From assembly GCA_009993045.1 (NCBI GenBank), contig JAACUG010000075.1:22183-68394 (forward strand): a stretch of 46,212 bases of DNA, read 5' to 3'. A program made the translations under genes and the position numbers. Under the pieces are notes generated by a model that worked only from the letters and a program-made list of their open reading frames with translations, did not search any database and was not told where the DNA came from. This DNA comes from Cyanobacteria bacterium CG_2015-22_32_23 (lineage in GTDB: Bacteria > Cyanobacteriota > Cyanobacteriia > Cyanobacteriales > Cyanobacteriaceae). Shown piece by piece: positions 36,061 to 45,485 of the stretch. The first letter of the stretch is position 1; the number at the start of each line of letters is the position of its first letter.

Positions 36061-37779
36061 ATGACAATTAAAGCAACAGAAGAACAATTAAATAAGATTT
36101 TTAATTTAACCAATTATCAATTTGAAATTCCATCCTATCAACGCCCTTATGCTTGGGGAAAAGATCAAGTTTTAGAATTAATTGATGATTTATGCGATGC
36201 TTTTCCTTATCCCTTAGAAAGTAATCATCCTGACTATTTTTTCGGAAGTATTATCTTAATTAAAGAAGAAGGAAAACCTAATGCTGAAGTTATTGATGGA
36301 CAACAAAGATTAACTACTTTGACACTTTTATTATCAGTATTTCGTCATCTTTTACCTAGCAATCATAAAACCCGTTATAAAATTAGTCAATTATTAGAAG
36401 GAGAAGACATTACAGGAACAAAAACTGAGTATGGTTTACAATTAAGAAGTCAAGATAATGAGTTTTTTGGGGAGTATATTCGCAATGATGAAACCCTAGA
36501 AAAGTTATTGACAAAAGATGCTGGTTTAGAGACTGATAGTCAAAAATTGTTAAGAGAAAATGCTCTTATTTTAGTTACAGAATTAAAAGAAAGATGTCCT
36601 GATAATTTATTGATCGAACAATGGATTTTACATTTATTTACTAATCTATTAAATAAGTGTTATTTAGTGGTAGTTTCTACTGATTCTTTTGACACAGCTT
36701 ATCGCATTTTTTCCACCATTAATAGTCGTGGTTTAGACTTACAATTAAATGATATTTTAAAATCTGAAATTATCGGTAATATCACAGAAGAAAAAGAAAA
36801 AGAAAAATATACTCAAATTTGGGAAAGTGAGGAAAAAGACTTAGGAAGAAAAGATTTTGAGACGTTATTTTCTCATATTCATCGGATTAAATTAAAAGAG
36901 AAACAAAAAGTAGGTTTATTAACAGAATATCGTCAAAAAATTAAACCTCAAAATAATCCTACTCAATTTATTGATGAAGTTTTAAAGCCTTGTTCAGATA
37001 TGTTTGAGATGATTAGAGATCTACAATTTAAAGGAGAAAATATAGAAGATGTAGAAGAAATTAATCGTCTTTTTGGATGGTTAAATCGTATTGATAATTC
37101 TGATTGGTTGCCTCCTGCTATCTATTTCTTAGTTAAACATTTTCATCAAACTAAAGATATTAAAAATTTCTTCATCAATTTAGAAAGATTAGCGGTAGGA
37201 TTGATGATTTTAAGAGCAGATATTAACGAGAGAATTAGAAAATATGCAGAAATATTAAGGGCGATCGAGCTAGGGTCAAAAGAGGCTATAATTAAGACAA
37301 AAGAACTATTATCTCCTGATGACCAGAAAAAAATTATTGAAGTTATTAACGGTGATTTATACCTAGAAAAAAATAGCACTCGCATTTATACTTTATTAAG
37401 ATTAGATTCTGCTATTAGTGATGGTCAAATTAGCCCTAGTTTTAATGCTAAAATGATTTCGATCGAACACGTTTTACCACAAAATCCCAGAAACTCTAGT
37501 CAATGGTTAACAGACTGGAAACAAGAAGAAAAACAAAGATGGGTACATCGTTTAGGTAATTTAGTTTTATTACCAAGACGGAAAAATTCTAAAGCTGGAA
37601 ATATGGAATTTGAGCAGAAAAAAACAGAATATTTTAATCCTAAAGATGTTGTTACTTTTCCGATAACTATTAATGTTATTAACCTGAAAAAATGGACAAT
37701 CACAGAAGTAGAAAATAATCAAAATCACTATGTAACAAAATTAGTTGAACTTTGGAATTTAAACCATAATCATAGTTAA
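36061..37779 (+). CDS. GmrSD-like DUF262/DUF1524 nuclease
   Basis: 572 residues. The N-terminal DUF262 half carries SYQRPYAWGKDQV (25-37) and DGQQRLTTL (79-87), the nucleotide-sensing/hydrolysing motif of GmrS/ParB-like proteins. STINSRGLDLQLNDILKS lies near residue 219. The C-terminal DUF1524 half has the HNH-type IEHVLPQNP and HRLGNLVLLPRRKNSKAGN. Fused proteins of this kind cut modified phage DNA (GmrSD) or act in other anti-phage systems. There is no methylase nearby, consistent with a type IV-like role. Frame intact; it seems to stand alone after the DUF4160/2442 pair. Confidence 0.88.
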   Translation: MTIKATEEQLNKIFNLTNYQFEIPSYQRPYAWGKDQVLELIDDLCDAFPYPLESNHPDYFFGSIILIKEEGKPNAEVIDGQQRLTTLTLLLSVFRHLLPSNHKTRYKISQLLEGEDITGTKTEYGLQLRSQDNEFFGEYIRNDETLEKLLTKDAGLETDSQKLLRENALILVTELKERCPDNLLIEQWILHLFTNLLNKCYLVVVSTDSFDTAYRIFSTINSRGLDLQLNDILKSEIIGNITEEKEKEKYTQIWESEEKDLGRKDFETLFSHIHRIKLKEKQKVGLLTEYRQKIKPQNNPTQFIDEVLKPCSDMFEMIRDLQFKGENIEDVEEINRLFGWLNRIDNSDWLPPAIYFLVKHFHQTKDIKNFFINLERLAVGLMILRADINERIRKYAEILRAIELGSKEAIIKTKELLSPDDQKKIIEVINGDLYLEKNSTRIYTLLRLDSAISDGQISPSFNAKMISIEHVLPQNPRNSSQWLTDWKQEEKQRWVHRLGNLVLLPRRKNSKAGNMEFEQKKTEYFNPKDVVTFPITINVINLKKWTITEVENNQNHYVTKLVELWNLNHNHS

Positions 37780-37791
37780 TCATCTAACATC

Positions 37792-37854
37792 TTCAATAAA
37801 TTTGAAAAGTACACAGCATAAATTCTTAAAATGAACAGGATAAATAAGTAATAA
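37792..37854 (+). promoter_or_regulatory. Shared upstream element, copy D (before the kinase)
   Basis: The 39-nt core (37816-37854) agrees well with copies A and B. Unlike the others it ends 182 bases before the start codon, leaving room for a leader (37855-38036) ending in the strong ribosome-binding site GGAAGGGG. Confidence 0.75.
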
Positions 37855-38036
37855 GTACAAAATATACTTATTTTTAATAATATTTCAAAAAAGTTAAGTG
37901 CGTAGCATATCCAAGGGAAATCGTCTTTCTCAATTCACATTTTATCAAGAATTATTGAGATTCTGTTAAATACTTTCACATTGAAAATTATAATACTTGT
38001 ATTCATACTAAATCCATTAATGGAAGGGGAAAAGCC

Positions 38037-39849
38037 ATGTTTGGAATATTCGGCGGTGATGATCGTAACAAAAAAAACAACAAAGCCAAAACAAAAGATT
38101 TAGCAACAGTAGATAAAGGTTATCGTTTAGCAGACAAATACGAAATCATCAAAAAGCTAGGGGAAGGCGGTTTTGGGGCGGCTTTTTTAGTCAAAAGTTT
38201 AACCGCTAATGTGGTGGTTAACTACGTTGCCAAAGCCCAAAAATTAACGGATAATCCTGCACAAAATGAAGATTTAATTACCAGATTTAAAAGAGAATCT
38301 AACACTTTACAAAAGTTAGGTAATGCGCATGGACAAATCCCTTCTTTATTCGATTTTTTTGAATTTGAAGGAAATTTTTATCTCATTCAAGAGTATGTAA
38401 AAGGGCAAACTTTATCGGATGTTTTAATAGCAAAATTACAGAAAAAAAACACATTTTCACCCCAAGAGGCGATCGAGATTACTTTATCATTATTAGAAGT
38501 ATTAATCAAAGTTCATGACGAAAACGTTATTCACCGTGATATTAAACCGCAAAATATCATTTTAAGAGAAGGAGATAATAAACCCGTTTTAATCGATTTT
38601 GGCTTAATAAAAGAGTCAAACCGGCACTCAAGCAGGAACAATGGGATATTGCCCATTAGAACAAATGTGTGGCAAAGCCATGTATCAGAGTGATTTATTT
38701 GCTTTAGGAATGACGATGTTAGTGTGTTTAACAGGGATTGGCGCTCATGCTTTTAGAATCGAACCAAATCCTATTGTTGATCCGCAAAATGCTAGGGTAA
38801 TATTAGATGGTTTAGAAGATATTATTGGGGAATTTTTAACTGGTTTTATTCAAGAATCTTTAGCTGTTTTACCGCAAAACCGTTTTGAATCTGCTCAAGA
38901 AATGCGCGAGACATTACTTCAGATAAAAAATGCTCAATATATGGCTATGGGAGCTAATCTTGCCAGAAATGAAATGGAAAAGATGCGCAAAGAAATTGAG
39001 AGACTTAAAAAAGAATTAAAAACTCAAGATGAAGATTTTCAACCTGAAAAATCAGGAGTTACACAGGTTGTCATCGACACGGGAATTATCACTACTCAAA
39101 AAGAAGTAAATGGGTTTAATATTATCAAAAGAGTCATCAAAAATGGTGGTTTAGATGAAACTCGTTTATATTTAAAAGATACCGTTGAATTTTGCGGAAT
39201 TAATATTGATAATGATCAGAAAAAAACTTTGATTAGACTATATTTTAATGATGAAAATAATCTTAGTTTTGCCATTGTATTAAGTAACGGAAAAGAGGAT
39301 ACATATAATATTAATACATTAAAAGGAATTGCACCAAAAAAAGAGCAAATTCTAGATCGAGCTAAAGAATTAATAAGTGGTAAAAAACCGCCCGTAAAGG
39401 TAAATAATTCTTTACTAGACGAAGCTATCCGTCAGACGGGATACACACCAAAAGAAGAAGTTGAGGAGAAAAAAGAAGACGTTGGGGGGAAAGATTATAC
39501 AAAATATACTCTCAATAATGGTGTTGAGAAATATGCTAAAAATCGTCTAATTTTAGCTGTAGTAAGAGAATATATTAGACAAAATCCTAAGACGACTTTG
39601 ACACAATTAAAAAGCGTTTTTCCTGATAATTTACAAGGAAGTTTAGGAGTTGTGCAAAAACTTTCAACTGTTGCCAAAAAGGAAAGATATTTTACAAAAA
39701 AAGAAGAAATTATCTTAGATGGTAACAACGAAAAAATAGTAGTCTGTAATCAATGGGGTATTGATAAGACGACAAAAAAAGGTAATTTCACTGATTTTGT
39801 AGATCATGCAAGAAAATTAGGATTTGTAATTGAAACAGTTTCTAAATAA
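38037..39849 (+). pseudogene. Serine/threonine kinase with unusual C-terminus, frameshifted
   Basis: The first frame (38037-38693) encodes the glycine loop GEGGFG (42-47), Lys66, HRD (166-168) and DFG (187-189). It then leaves the conserved path after LIKESN. The second frame (38641-39849) resumes exactly with AGTMGYCPLEQMCGKAMYQSD, the rest of the kinase. The join falls at 38619-38626, where AACCGGCACT would need two more bases to restore NTGTQAG. A coiled coil follows (about 300-335), then a region whose TTQKEVNGFNII...CGINIDNDQKKTLIRLYFN pattern reminds me of type I restriction-related proteins, and a basic C-terminal domain (LQGSLGVVQKL). The kinase cannot be made intact without frameshifting; the lesion could also be a sequencing error. 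Confidence 0.8.
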
Positions 39850-39881
39850 TTAAAATATCTTATCTATCAAACTAAAAAGTA

Positions 39882-39897
39882 GGGCGATACAGCGCCC
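39882..39897. other. Hairpin between the kinase and the next gene
   Basis: GGGCG-ATACAG-CGCCC forms a 5-bp GC stem just before ATG 39903. It has no T run, so it is more like a small extragenic palindrome or RNA-processing or stabilising site than a terminator. Confidence 0.5.
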
Positions 39898-39902
39898 ACC
39901 AA

Positions 39903-40943
39903 ATGATAAAAATTATCGATTTATACAACATAAATAGACAAAAAATGAGTAAATTAACAGTAAGAGTTAGAACCAGAGATAACTTAACCCAACTATTAAA
40001 AGAAGGAGGTAGTTGTTGCTGGAACATTGGTAAATTTAGAGAACCAAATTTAGATAAAGTTGAAGTTTACAACTGGGATGGAAGTCTAGTAATTAAAGGC
40101 GAATATGATCCAAAAACCAGTCAAAGATATGAAAATAGTAGATTACTTATCGGTTTTAAAAATGCTAAAATTGAGACAGTTAATCCGCCCTTAAAATGGC
40201 ATGGACAAAATCCAGTTAATTATGTAGAAGATAACCCCAGTGACAGTAAAAATTTAAAAGTAAAAATAGATCATCGCCTAATTGATAAAAATTTAGAAGA
40301 ATTAATCGCAGGGGTTGTTGACAAAAAAATCAAAGAAATTATACCGACCAAAATAGAAGAAAAACCTGAGAAAAAAGAACCAACTCGCAGAGAATTATTA
40401 CAGGATTTATTAAGTAAAAATTACGATGAAGAAATTGAACTTTTAGACTATCAAATAAATAGAAATATAGTCAGAGGTTGGTTTATGGAAAAACGTAGAG
40501 AATGGTATTTTGACTTTGAATTAGACTTAGGAAGAAAAGATTTAGGTTATAAACCCCATGACTTTATCCGCAATATGTCCGATGAAGCATTATACGAAAT
40601 TTATCCCAGTTTAAAAGAGAAGGAAAAAGCCTTAATTTTCAACTTAATTCGCTTAACATTTAGCTACGGTGGTGAAGTTTTATTACTCACAGAAGATGAA
40701 TTTCCTGAAGATATAGAAAAATATGGTTTTATCCCTCAATCTCAATGTTTCCCTATAATTATTTACAATAATCAAAAATATAAAATATTGGGTGCTTTTG
40801 ATCTGTTTAATAACTCAGAAAAATCTTTATCTTAGCAAATAATTGCTGATAATAACGATGATAGTGTTAGAGTTTTTGAGGATTGGGAAAAGGCGTTACA
40901 ACAGTTAGTTAAAAAGATGAACTATTACCGTGCCGAAAGTTAA
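39903..40943 (+). CDS. Unknown protein, with an in-frame TAG near its end
   Basis: From ATG 39903 the frame runs 310 codons to TAG 40833-40835; ATG 39945 (MSKLTVRVRTRDN) is the likelier start. The same frame continues after the TAG for 35 coherent codons (QIIADNNDDSVRVFEDWEKA and on to YYRAES) and stops at 40941-40943, suggesting CAG to TAG. The N-terminal 90 residues look like a beta-rich fold (GGSCCWNIGKF, YNWDGSLVIKGEY), the middle is a charged linker and the C-terminal part is helical (REWYFDFELDLGRKDLG). No family is recognised. Loss of the last 35 residues may or may not inactivate it. Confidence 0.6.
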
Positions 40944-41023
40944 TGTAGGAGAAATAAAATTAAAAAAAAGAAAATAATTATCAATGTATTGCCTTAATTA
41001 GTAAAGTACAATAAATAACCCAT

Positions 41024-41320
41024 TTAATTACCTCTTTTAACCGCTTCATCAAATATTCTTATTTCTTCTGGAGTAAAATCACTTAGTATTCCAGAAACTC
41101 AAGATAACGACAACAGGCTTTTAATTCTTTTTGCTAATTCTTCCTCAGAAATTTCATTAAGATCAGGTACATTAATTAGGGTAGAATTTTCTTTCATTAT
41201 TTCGATCATTTCCTGTCGATTTAAGTTTTCTTGATAAAGTTTTTCTCTATCAATTAATTTTTCAACAATTTCTGTTATTTTTGTTTATTTACTTACTTGA
41301 GAATTTATCAGTTGATTCAT
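41024..41320 (-). pseudogene. Small decayed ORF (about 98 codons) with two in-frame stops
   Basis: Reading the minus strand from ATG 41320 (preceded by GATAGGAAG) gives MNQLINSQVSK, then TAA at 41285-41287, then a fluent helical stretch (EIVEKLIDREKLYQENLNRQ), TGA at 41099-41101, and SGILSDFTPEEIRIFDEAVK to TAA 41024-41026. All of this is in one frame with no indel. The composition resembles small regulatory or antitoxin proteins, but I recognise no family. Probably a decayed gene opposite the orientation of its neighbours. The rest of 40944-41468 has no other feature. Confidence 0.6.
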
Positions 41321-41468
41321 CTTCCTATCTCTTTTTTTGACCTTAAATAAATTCTATATTAATTTCAAAAAAAGTTTTAAGGTTTGTTGTTACCGCTTTA
41401 GGAATAAAATGCGAACATCAATTATAATAAATATTGACATTTTTCATTGGCAGTGTTATTGTCAAAGT

Positions 41469-42197
41469 ATGAACTTAAAAGAATTAGAAACCAGTCATCA
41501 AGAATGGCTAATTGAAGAATTTGTGGAGGTAGTCAATCAATTATTACCCCAATATTTGCCTGACAGTAAGGGAAATAATAAGGTGAAAGAAGAAATTAAT
41601 CCTCGTCTAGTAAGACACTATACCACTCTCAAACTGATGGATGAGCCTATTCGCAAAAATCGCTATGCCTATTATAACTATCGCCATCTGTTGCAACTAT
41701 TACTGGTGAGACGATTATTAAGTGACGGTATTGGTGCGATGGCAATTAATGATTTATTAACCAGTAAAACTAATGAAGAATTAAAAAATTTACTCCTTGG
41801 TGGTATCTCCATTAATATCCAAACAACTCATCCTAATTTAGTAGAAAATACCAATAATTATTTCGCAGGAAATACCAGTAATTCTGCTTTAGAATATTTA
41901 GCTAATCTGAAAAAAGTTAAAGAAAATAAATCTAGTCTTAATCATCAAAATCAAAATAGAGATAATCTCAATTCACCCATTGATATAGACTATAAATTAT
42001 CTAATCAACAGGATTTAAGAGAAAATCAATCTTCTAATTTTGTTATCAGTAAGTGGAATCATTTACAAGTTTTAGATGGTTTAGAATTACATATTCGAGA
42101 TGATTTTATTTATCCCAATAGTGTTAAAGAACAAGAGTCTTTAAATCGTTATTTAATCGAAAAATTAACTGAATTTTTAGGAAGTAAAAAACCATGA
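41469..42197 (+). CDS. MerR-like helix-turn-helix protein coupled to a VWA gene
   Basis: 242 residues from ATG 41469; the frame is open back to 41337 but that part is low-quality, so I prefer MNLKELETSHQEW. The region RLVRHYTTLKLMDEP...YAYYNYRHLLQLLLVRRLLSDG (about 49-90) matches the MerR winged-helix pattern. A long polar linker follows, then a C-terminal strand region (HLQVLDGLELHIRDDF). It overlaps the VWA gene by four bases (ATGA), so the two are translationally coupled. It may be a DNA-binding or adaptor partner of the VWA protein; pairing of such MerR-like and VWA genes is seen in other bacteria as far as I recall. Confidence 0.75.
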   Translation: MNLKELETSHQEWLIEEFVEVVNQLLPQYLPDSKGNNKVKEEINPRLVRHYTTLKLMDEPIRKNRYAYYNYRHLLQLLLVRRLLSDGIGAMAINDLLTSKTNEELKNLLLGGISINIQTTHPNLVENTNNYFAGNTSNSALEYLANLKKVKENKSSLNHQNQNRDNLNSPIDIDYKLSNQQDLRENQSSNFVISKWNHLQVLDGLELHIRDDFIYPNSVKEQESLNRYLIEKLTEFLGSKKP

Positions 42198-43429
42198 CTA
42201 TGCAACCAGAAATCACGTTTATTCCGTTGAAAAATGCCGTAGCTTCCGATGTCGTTACAGAATTAGATTTAATCCTCAGAATTACTGTTCCAGAAATTAA
42301 AACTACTAAAGAAAGATTGCCCTTAAATTTAGGTTTAGTTATTGACAGATCTGGCTCAATGGAAGGCAAAAAGATAAAATATGCTCGAAAAGCCGCTTCT
42401 TATGCAGTGAATCAGCTTTTATCAACGGATAGAATTAGCGTTACTATTTATGATGATCAAATAGAAGTAATTGTGCCTAGTACTTTGGCGAATAAGAAGG
42501 AATATATCCTCAATAAAATTAAGTCCATCACGGCACGAAGTATGACGGCGTTATACGATGGTTGGCTAGAAGGTGCTACTCAAGTTAGTAAATTCAATGA
42601 ACCTGAGCGGTTAAATCGTGTTATCCTTTTGTCCGATGGTTTGGCTAATGTGGGGGAAACTAATCCAGATGCGATCGCCACGAATGTTAATGGTTTAAGT
42701 AAACACGGTGTTAGCACTACTACTATGGGTATCGGTGACGACTTCAACGAAGATTTAATGCAGGGTATCGCCCTTAGCGGTGACGGTAATTACTATTACA
42801 TTCAAGATGCTGAACAGTTACCTAATATTTTCGAGAATGAGTTACAAGGTATCATAGCAACCCTTGGGCAAAAAGTTTCGATCGGCATTAAAACCTTAGC
42901 AGAAGTGCAATTAGTGGATGTCTTCAACGATTTAGATAAGACGGAATACGGTAACTATAAACTACCGAATCTCATCGCAGGAAATACCTTTGATTTGGTG
43001 TTACGGTTAAAAGTACCGACAATGACGCAATCCATGACATTGGTGGATTTTCGTTTAGCCTATGATGACATGGAAACAAAATCGAGAAAAGTATCCCATG
43101 CTCAACTACAGTTACCTGTTGTCACCAGTGCCGAATTGGCAACCTATCCAGAAAATGAGGAGGTTAAAGCTAAAGTTTTACAGTTGAACGTAACACGAGC
43201 TAAGGAGGAGGCTGTAAGAAGACTTGACAGAGGCGATGTAAGGGGTACAAGAGAGCGTTTACAGGAGGCTAAAGAAGAAATGATGGCTTATGAGGTGTGT
43301 TTTAATATGATCGAGCCAGAAATAGCGGAAATGGATAATTTATTAGAGGATTTGGATACTGGTAAAAGTAAATCCATGCGTAAAAAAGCCCAATTTCAAA
43401 ATTATAATAAACGTCGTAGTCGTCCATAA
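42194..43429 (+). CDS. von Willebrand factor A (VWA) domain protein
   Basis: 411 residues, cytoplasmic. The VWA domain (about 44-225) has a complete MIDAS metal site: DRSGSM (51-56), the threonine in SMTALYDG and the aspartate in LLSDGLANVG. A beta-sandwich domain (about 230-320) follows, and the C-terminus (330-411) is helical and basic at the very end (KKAQFQNYNKRRSRP). Such proteins are scaffolds or chaperone partners; no MoxR ATPase is adjacent. The start ATG overlaps the stop of the MerR-like gene. A UUCG-loop terminator lies just after it. Confidence 0.92.
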   Translation: MTMQPEITFIPLKNAVASDVVTELDLILRITVPEIKTTKERLPLNLGLVIDRSGSMEGKKIKYARKAASYAVNQLLSTDRISVTIYDDQIEVIVPSTLANKKEYILNKIKSITARSMTALYDGWLEGATQVSKFNEPERLNRVILLSDGLANVGETNPDAIATNVNGLSKHGVSTTTMGIGDDFNEDLMQGIALSGDGNYYYIQDAEQLPNIFENELQGIIATLGQKVSIGIKTLAEVQLVDVFNDLDKTEYGNYKLPNLIAGNTFDLVLRLKVPTMTQSMTLVDFRLAYDDMETKSRKVSHAQLQLPVVTSAELATYPENEEVKAKVLQLNVTRAKEEAVRRLDRGDVRGTRERLQEAKEEMMAYEVCFNMIEPEIAEMDNLLEDLDTGKSKSMRKKAQFQNYNKRRSRP

Positions 43430-43445
43430 AAAGTTTGATCGATGT

Positions 43446-43461
43446 AAGCCCTTCGGGGCTT
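43446..43461 (+). terminator. UUCG-tetraloop hairpin after the VWA gene
   Basis: AAGCCC-TTCG-GGGCTT is a perfect 6-bp stem with the very stable UUCG loop, 17 bases after the VWA stop. It is followed by CATCAAAATTTTTG, a weak T run. It lies between converging genes. Confidence 0.7.
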
Positions 43462-43487
43462 CATCAAAATTTTTGAATATTTGATAG

Positions 43488-44483
43488 TTAATAATCTTCC
43501 CATGTTTTTCCTCGTAACTTATTCGCTAAATCTTTGGCATCAGTGACGTTTAATTTGCTAATATCAAAATATTTTTTACTTCCTTGCATTCCACCTGAAC
43601 TATCTTTTTTAAAATCAGTATCAAATAAATCACCCAAAATAAATACTCTAGTTGGATATGATAAATTTCCAACTTTTTTACGTTTTTCTACAGCAATTTC
43701 TTTTAATTCTCTGTCTGATGTATCACAATTTTTCCAAAAAATATTATGCTCATCTTCCGATTCTAAATCTACTACTGCTTCAATCTTCGCAATCTTTTCA
43801 ACACATTTATTGCGATAAGTTCCAAAGTACAGACTCCGACGATGATTATATGAGCCTCCTTGGGTTGGACAATTATAAATATTGTATGACACTACATCTT
43901 CAAAACCGATTTTGCAATTAACCACATCTAACCTATACTTCCAAGAAGGTAATAAGTTATTTTCATCGAAATATTCTCCTAAATCCGTTATGGCATCAAC
44001 TAAAGTTTTTGGTAGATAAGGTAATTGAATCGCCTGAAGTAACTGTTCAAAGCTAACACCGATAAAAAAAATACGTTTTTGTTTTGCAATTTCTTCAATT
44101 TCTGAGAAATCAGGATGATAAGGATTGTCCTGTTCAAAATTTCCTAAAGCAATTAAAACTTTTTTTCCCTGCTTTCCTTCAAGAGTTTCTAAATGCCTTA
44201 TCAGTTGAGTCTTGTCAAAATCTTTTCCCAGTTTTGTTTCAATGAAAATTGAGAAAGGTTCTTGTATAATTTCTCCATCAGGAATACATCCATTGCCTTT
44301 TCTTTGTTGCATAAACTGAACCCCTACTGTACCTGAGAATGTTTCGTCTAATAATGTACTTAGTGCCTCTGACAAAAACTTTGGGTTTTCCTCATACATC
44401 ATTTTGAGAATTAAAAGACAATGATTTGTCGTTTGGTTTTCTTTGTGGGAATAGGTTGGGAATAAACGAATATTACGACTCAT
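43488..44483 (-). CDS. Putative PD-(D/E)XK nuclease-like protein
   Basis: 331 residues, soluble. The stretch CIPDGEIIQEPFSIFIETKLG (about 65-85) supplies an Asp and the E-x-K pair expected for a PD-(D/E)XK active site, and the protein begins with YSHKENQTTNHCLLILKMMY, typical of the helix before such cores. The C-terminal half (from about 195) is not recognised, with cysteine-bearing and WKNCDTSD segments. A defence-type nuclease would suit the neighbourhood, but this rests on a short motif. Convergent with the VWA gene; frame intact. Confidence 0.55.
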   Translation of the reverse strand: MSRNIRLFPTYSHKENQTTNHCLLILKMMYEENPKFLSEALSTLLDETFSGTVGVQFMQQRKGNGCIPDGEIIQEPFSIFIETKLGKDFDKTQLIRHLETLEGKQGKKVLIALGNFEQDNPYHPDFSEIEEIAKQKRIFFIGVSFEQLLQAIQLPYLPKTLVDAITDLGEYFDENNLLPSWKYRLDVVNCKIGFEDVVSYNIYNCPTQGGSYNHRRSLYFGTYRNKCVEKIAKIEAVVDLESEDEHNIFWKNCDTSDRELKEIAVEKRKKVGNLSYPTRVFILGDLFDTDFKKDSSGGMQGSKKYFDISKLNVTDAKDLANKLRGKTWEDY

Positions 44484-44601
44484 ATTTTATTTTTTTATTT
44501 AGTTATGTTAAATTAATATTGTAATATTTGTCTTTGATAATTTTTATAATGATTAAATCTAACAAGTAAAAAAGATTTGCCAAAAAAAAGAACCTTACCA
44601 A

Positions 44602-45485
44602 CTAATCAGTATGTAATTCTTTAAATTTTTGAATGCTTATATTTATTTGATCTTTAATTTTTAGTATTTTTTGATCATATTTATTTATTTCATCCTCATA
44701 TAACTTTTTCAAACTTGTTTCATCTTGGGGTAATCTATTGAGATAATTGTCAACACAAATTTTAAAATCCTATAATTTGTTTCATCTAGTGGTATCTTTT
44801 GATCCTTCTGATGACTTAACCCTAATAACATAAGAATTATTGCAATTAGCAATAGGACAATACTAAAGATAAATGAAAATGACAGTGCAATAAGACCAAA
44901 AATAAAAGTAGGTATTACAAAACATCCAAAGATTATACCTGAACTATCATTTACTTTTACGGTTGATCGACGTTGTTTTAATGTTTCAAAATCAATTATT
45001 TTATCGTTGTTAAATTCATCAAAACTACTGAATAGAAATAACTTACAATTTTTTTTAGCTGTTTTTATTTGTTTTTCTAGGTCTTGTATGTCATTTTCTA
45101 AAAAAACAATAAAATCTTTTAAAAGTTGCCTATCTTTTTCGTTTGGTAAATCTAATTTTCTTTGTAATATGTCATAGTTATTTAAAAGGTTTATAAGTTG
45201 TTGTAATTCTTCATTAGTCCATGTATTACCACAGTCTAAACAATATATATATCTGTCGTGAAGTACTTTAGTGTTGCTATTCGTTTGAGATTTTATATTT
45301 GTTTTAGAATTACTGAAATTACTTGTTAAACCTAAAACTTTTGTCGAACTAGATATTAAAGTATTCAAAGTAACACTTTTAGAAATTGTTGTAGATTCTA
45401 TATTAGTACTAGAAACAGTATTAAACCCTGCTACTTCATTCACTAACTGAATATGATCAGAACCACATGAAGGACAGTTTGCCAT
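44602..45485 (-). pseudogene. Zinc-ribbon, coiled-coil membrane protein with a 3' frameshift
   Basis: From ATG 45485 the frame gives 258 residues to 44709. It has a split zinc ribbon (CPSCGS at 4-9 and YCLDCGNTW near 82-90), a coiled coil (about 95-145) and two membrane helices (about 182-225). The last 20 residues look out of frame: shifting at about 44773-44780 (one base lost in TATAGGATTTT) yields a fluent continuation (DFKICVDNYLNRLPQDETSL, then a charged coiled coil ending FKELHTD) to a stop at 44602-44604. The original protein was therefore about 294 residues. Function unknown; the membrane-proximal zinc ribbon suggests a sensor or scaffold. Confidence 0.7.

Noticed and set aside
43534-43921. 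Two plus-strand ORFs (94 and 89 codons)
   Set aside because: Both are antisense to the intact nuclease-like gene at 43488-44483 and show no independent coding signs.
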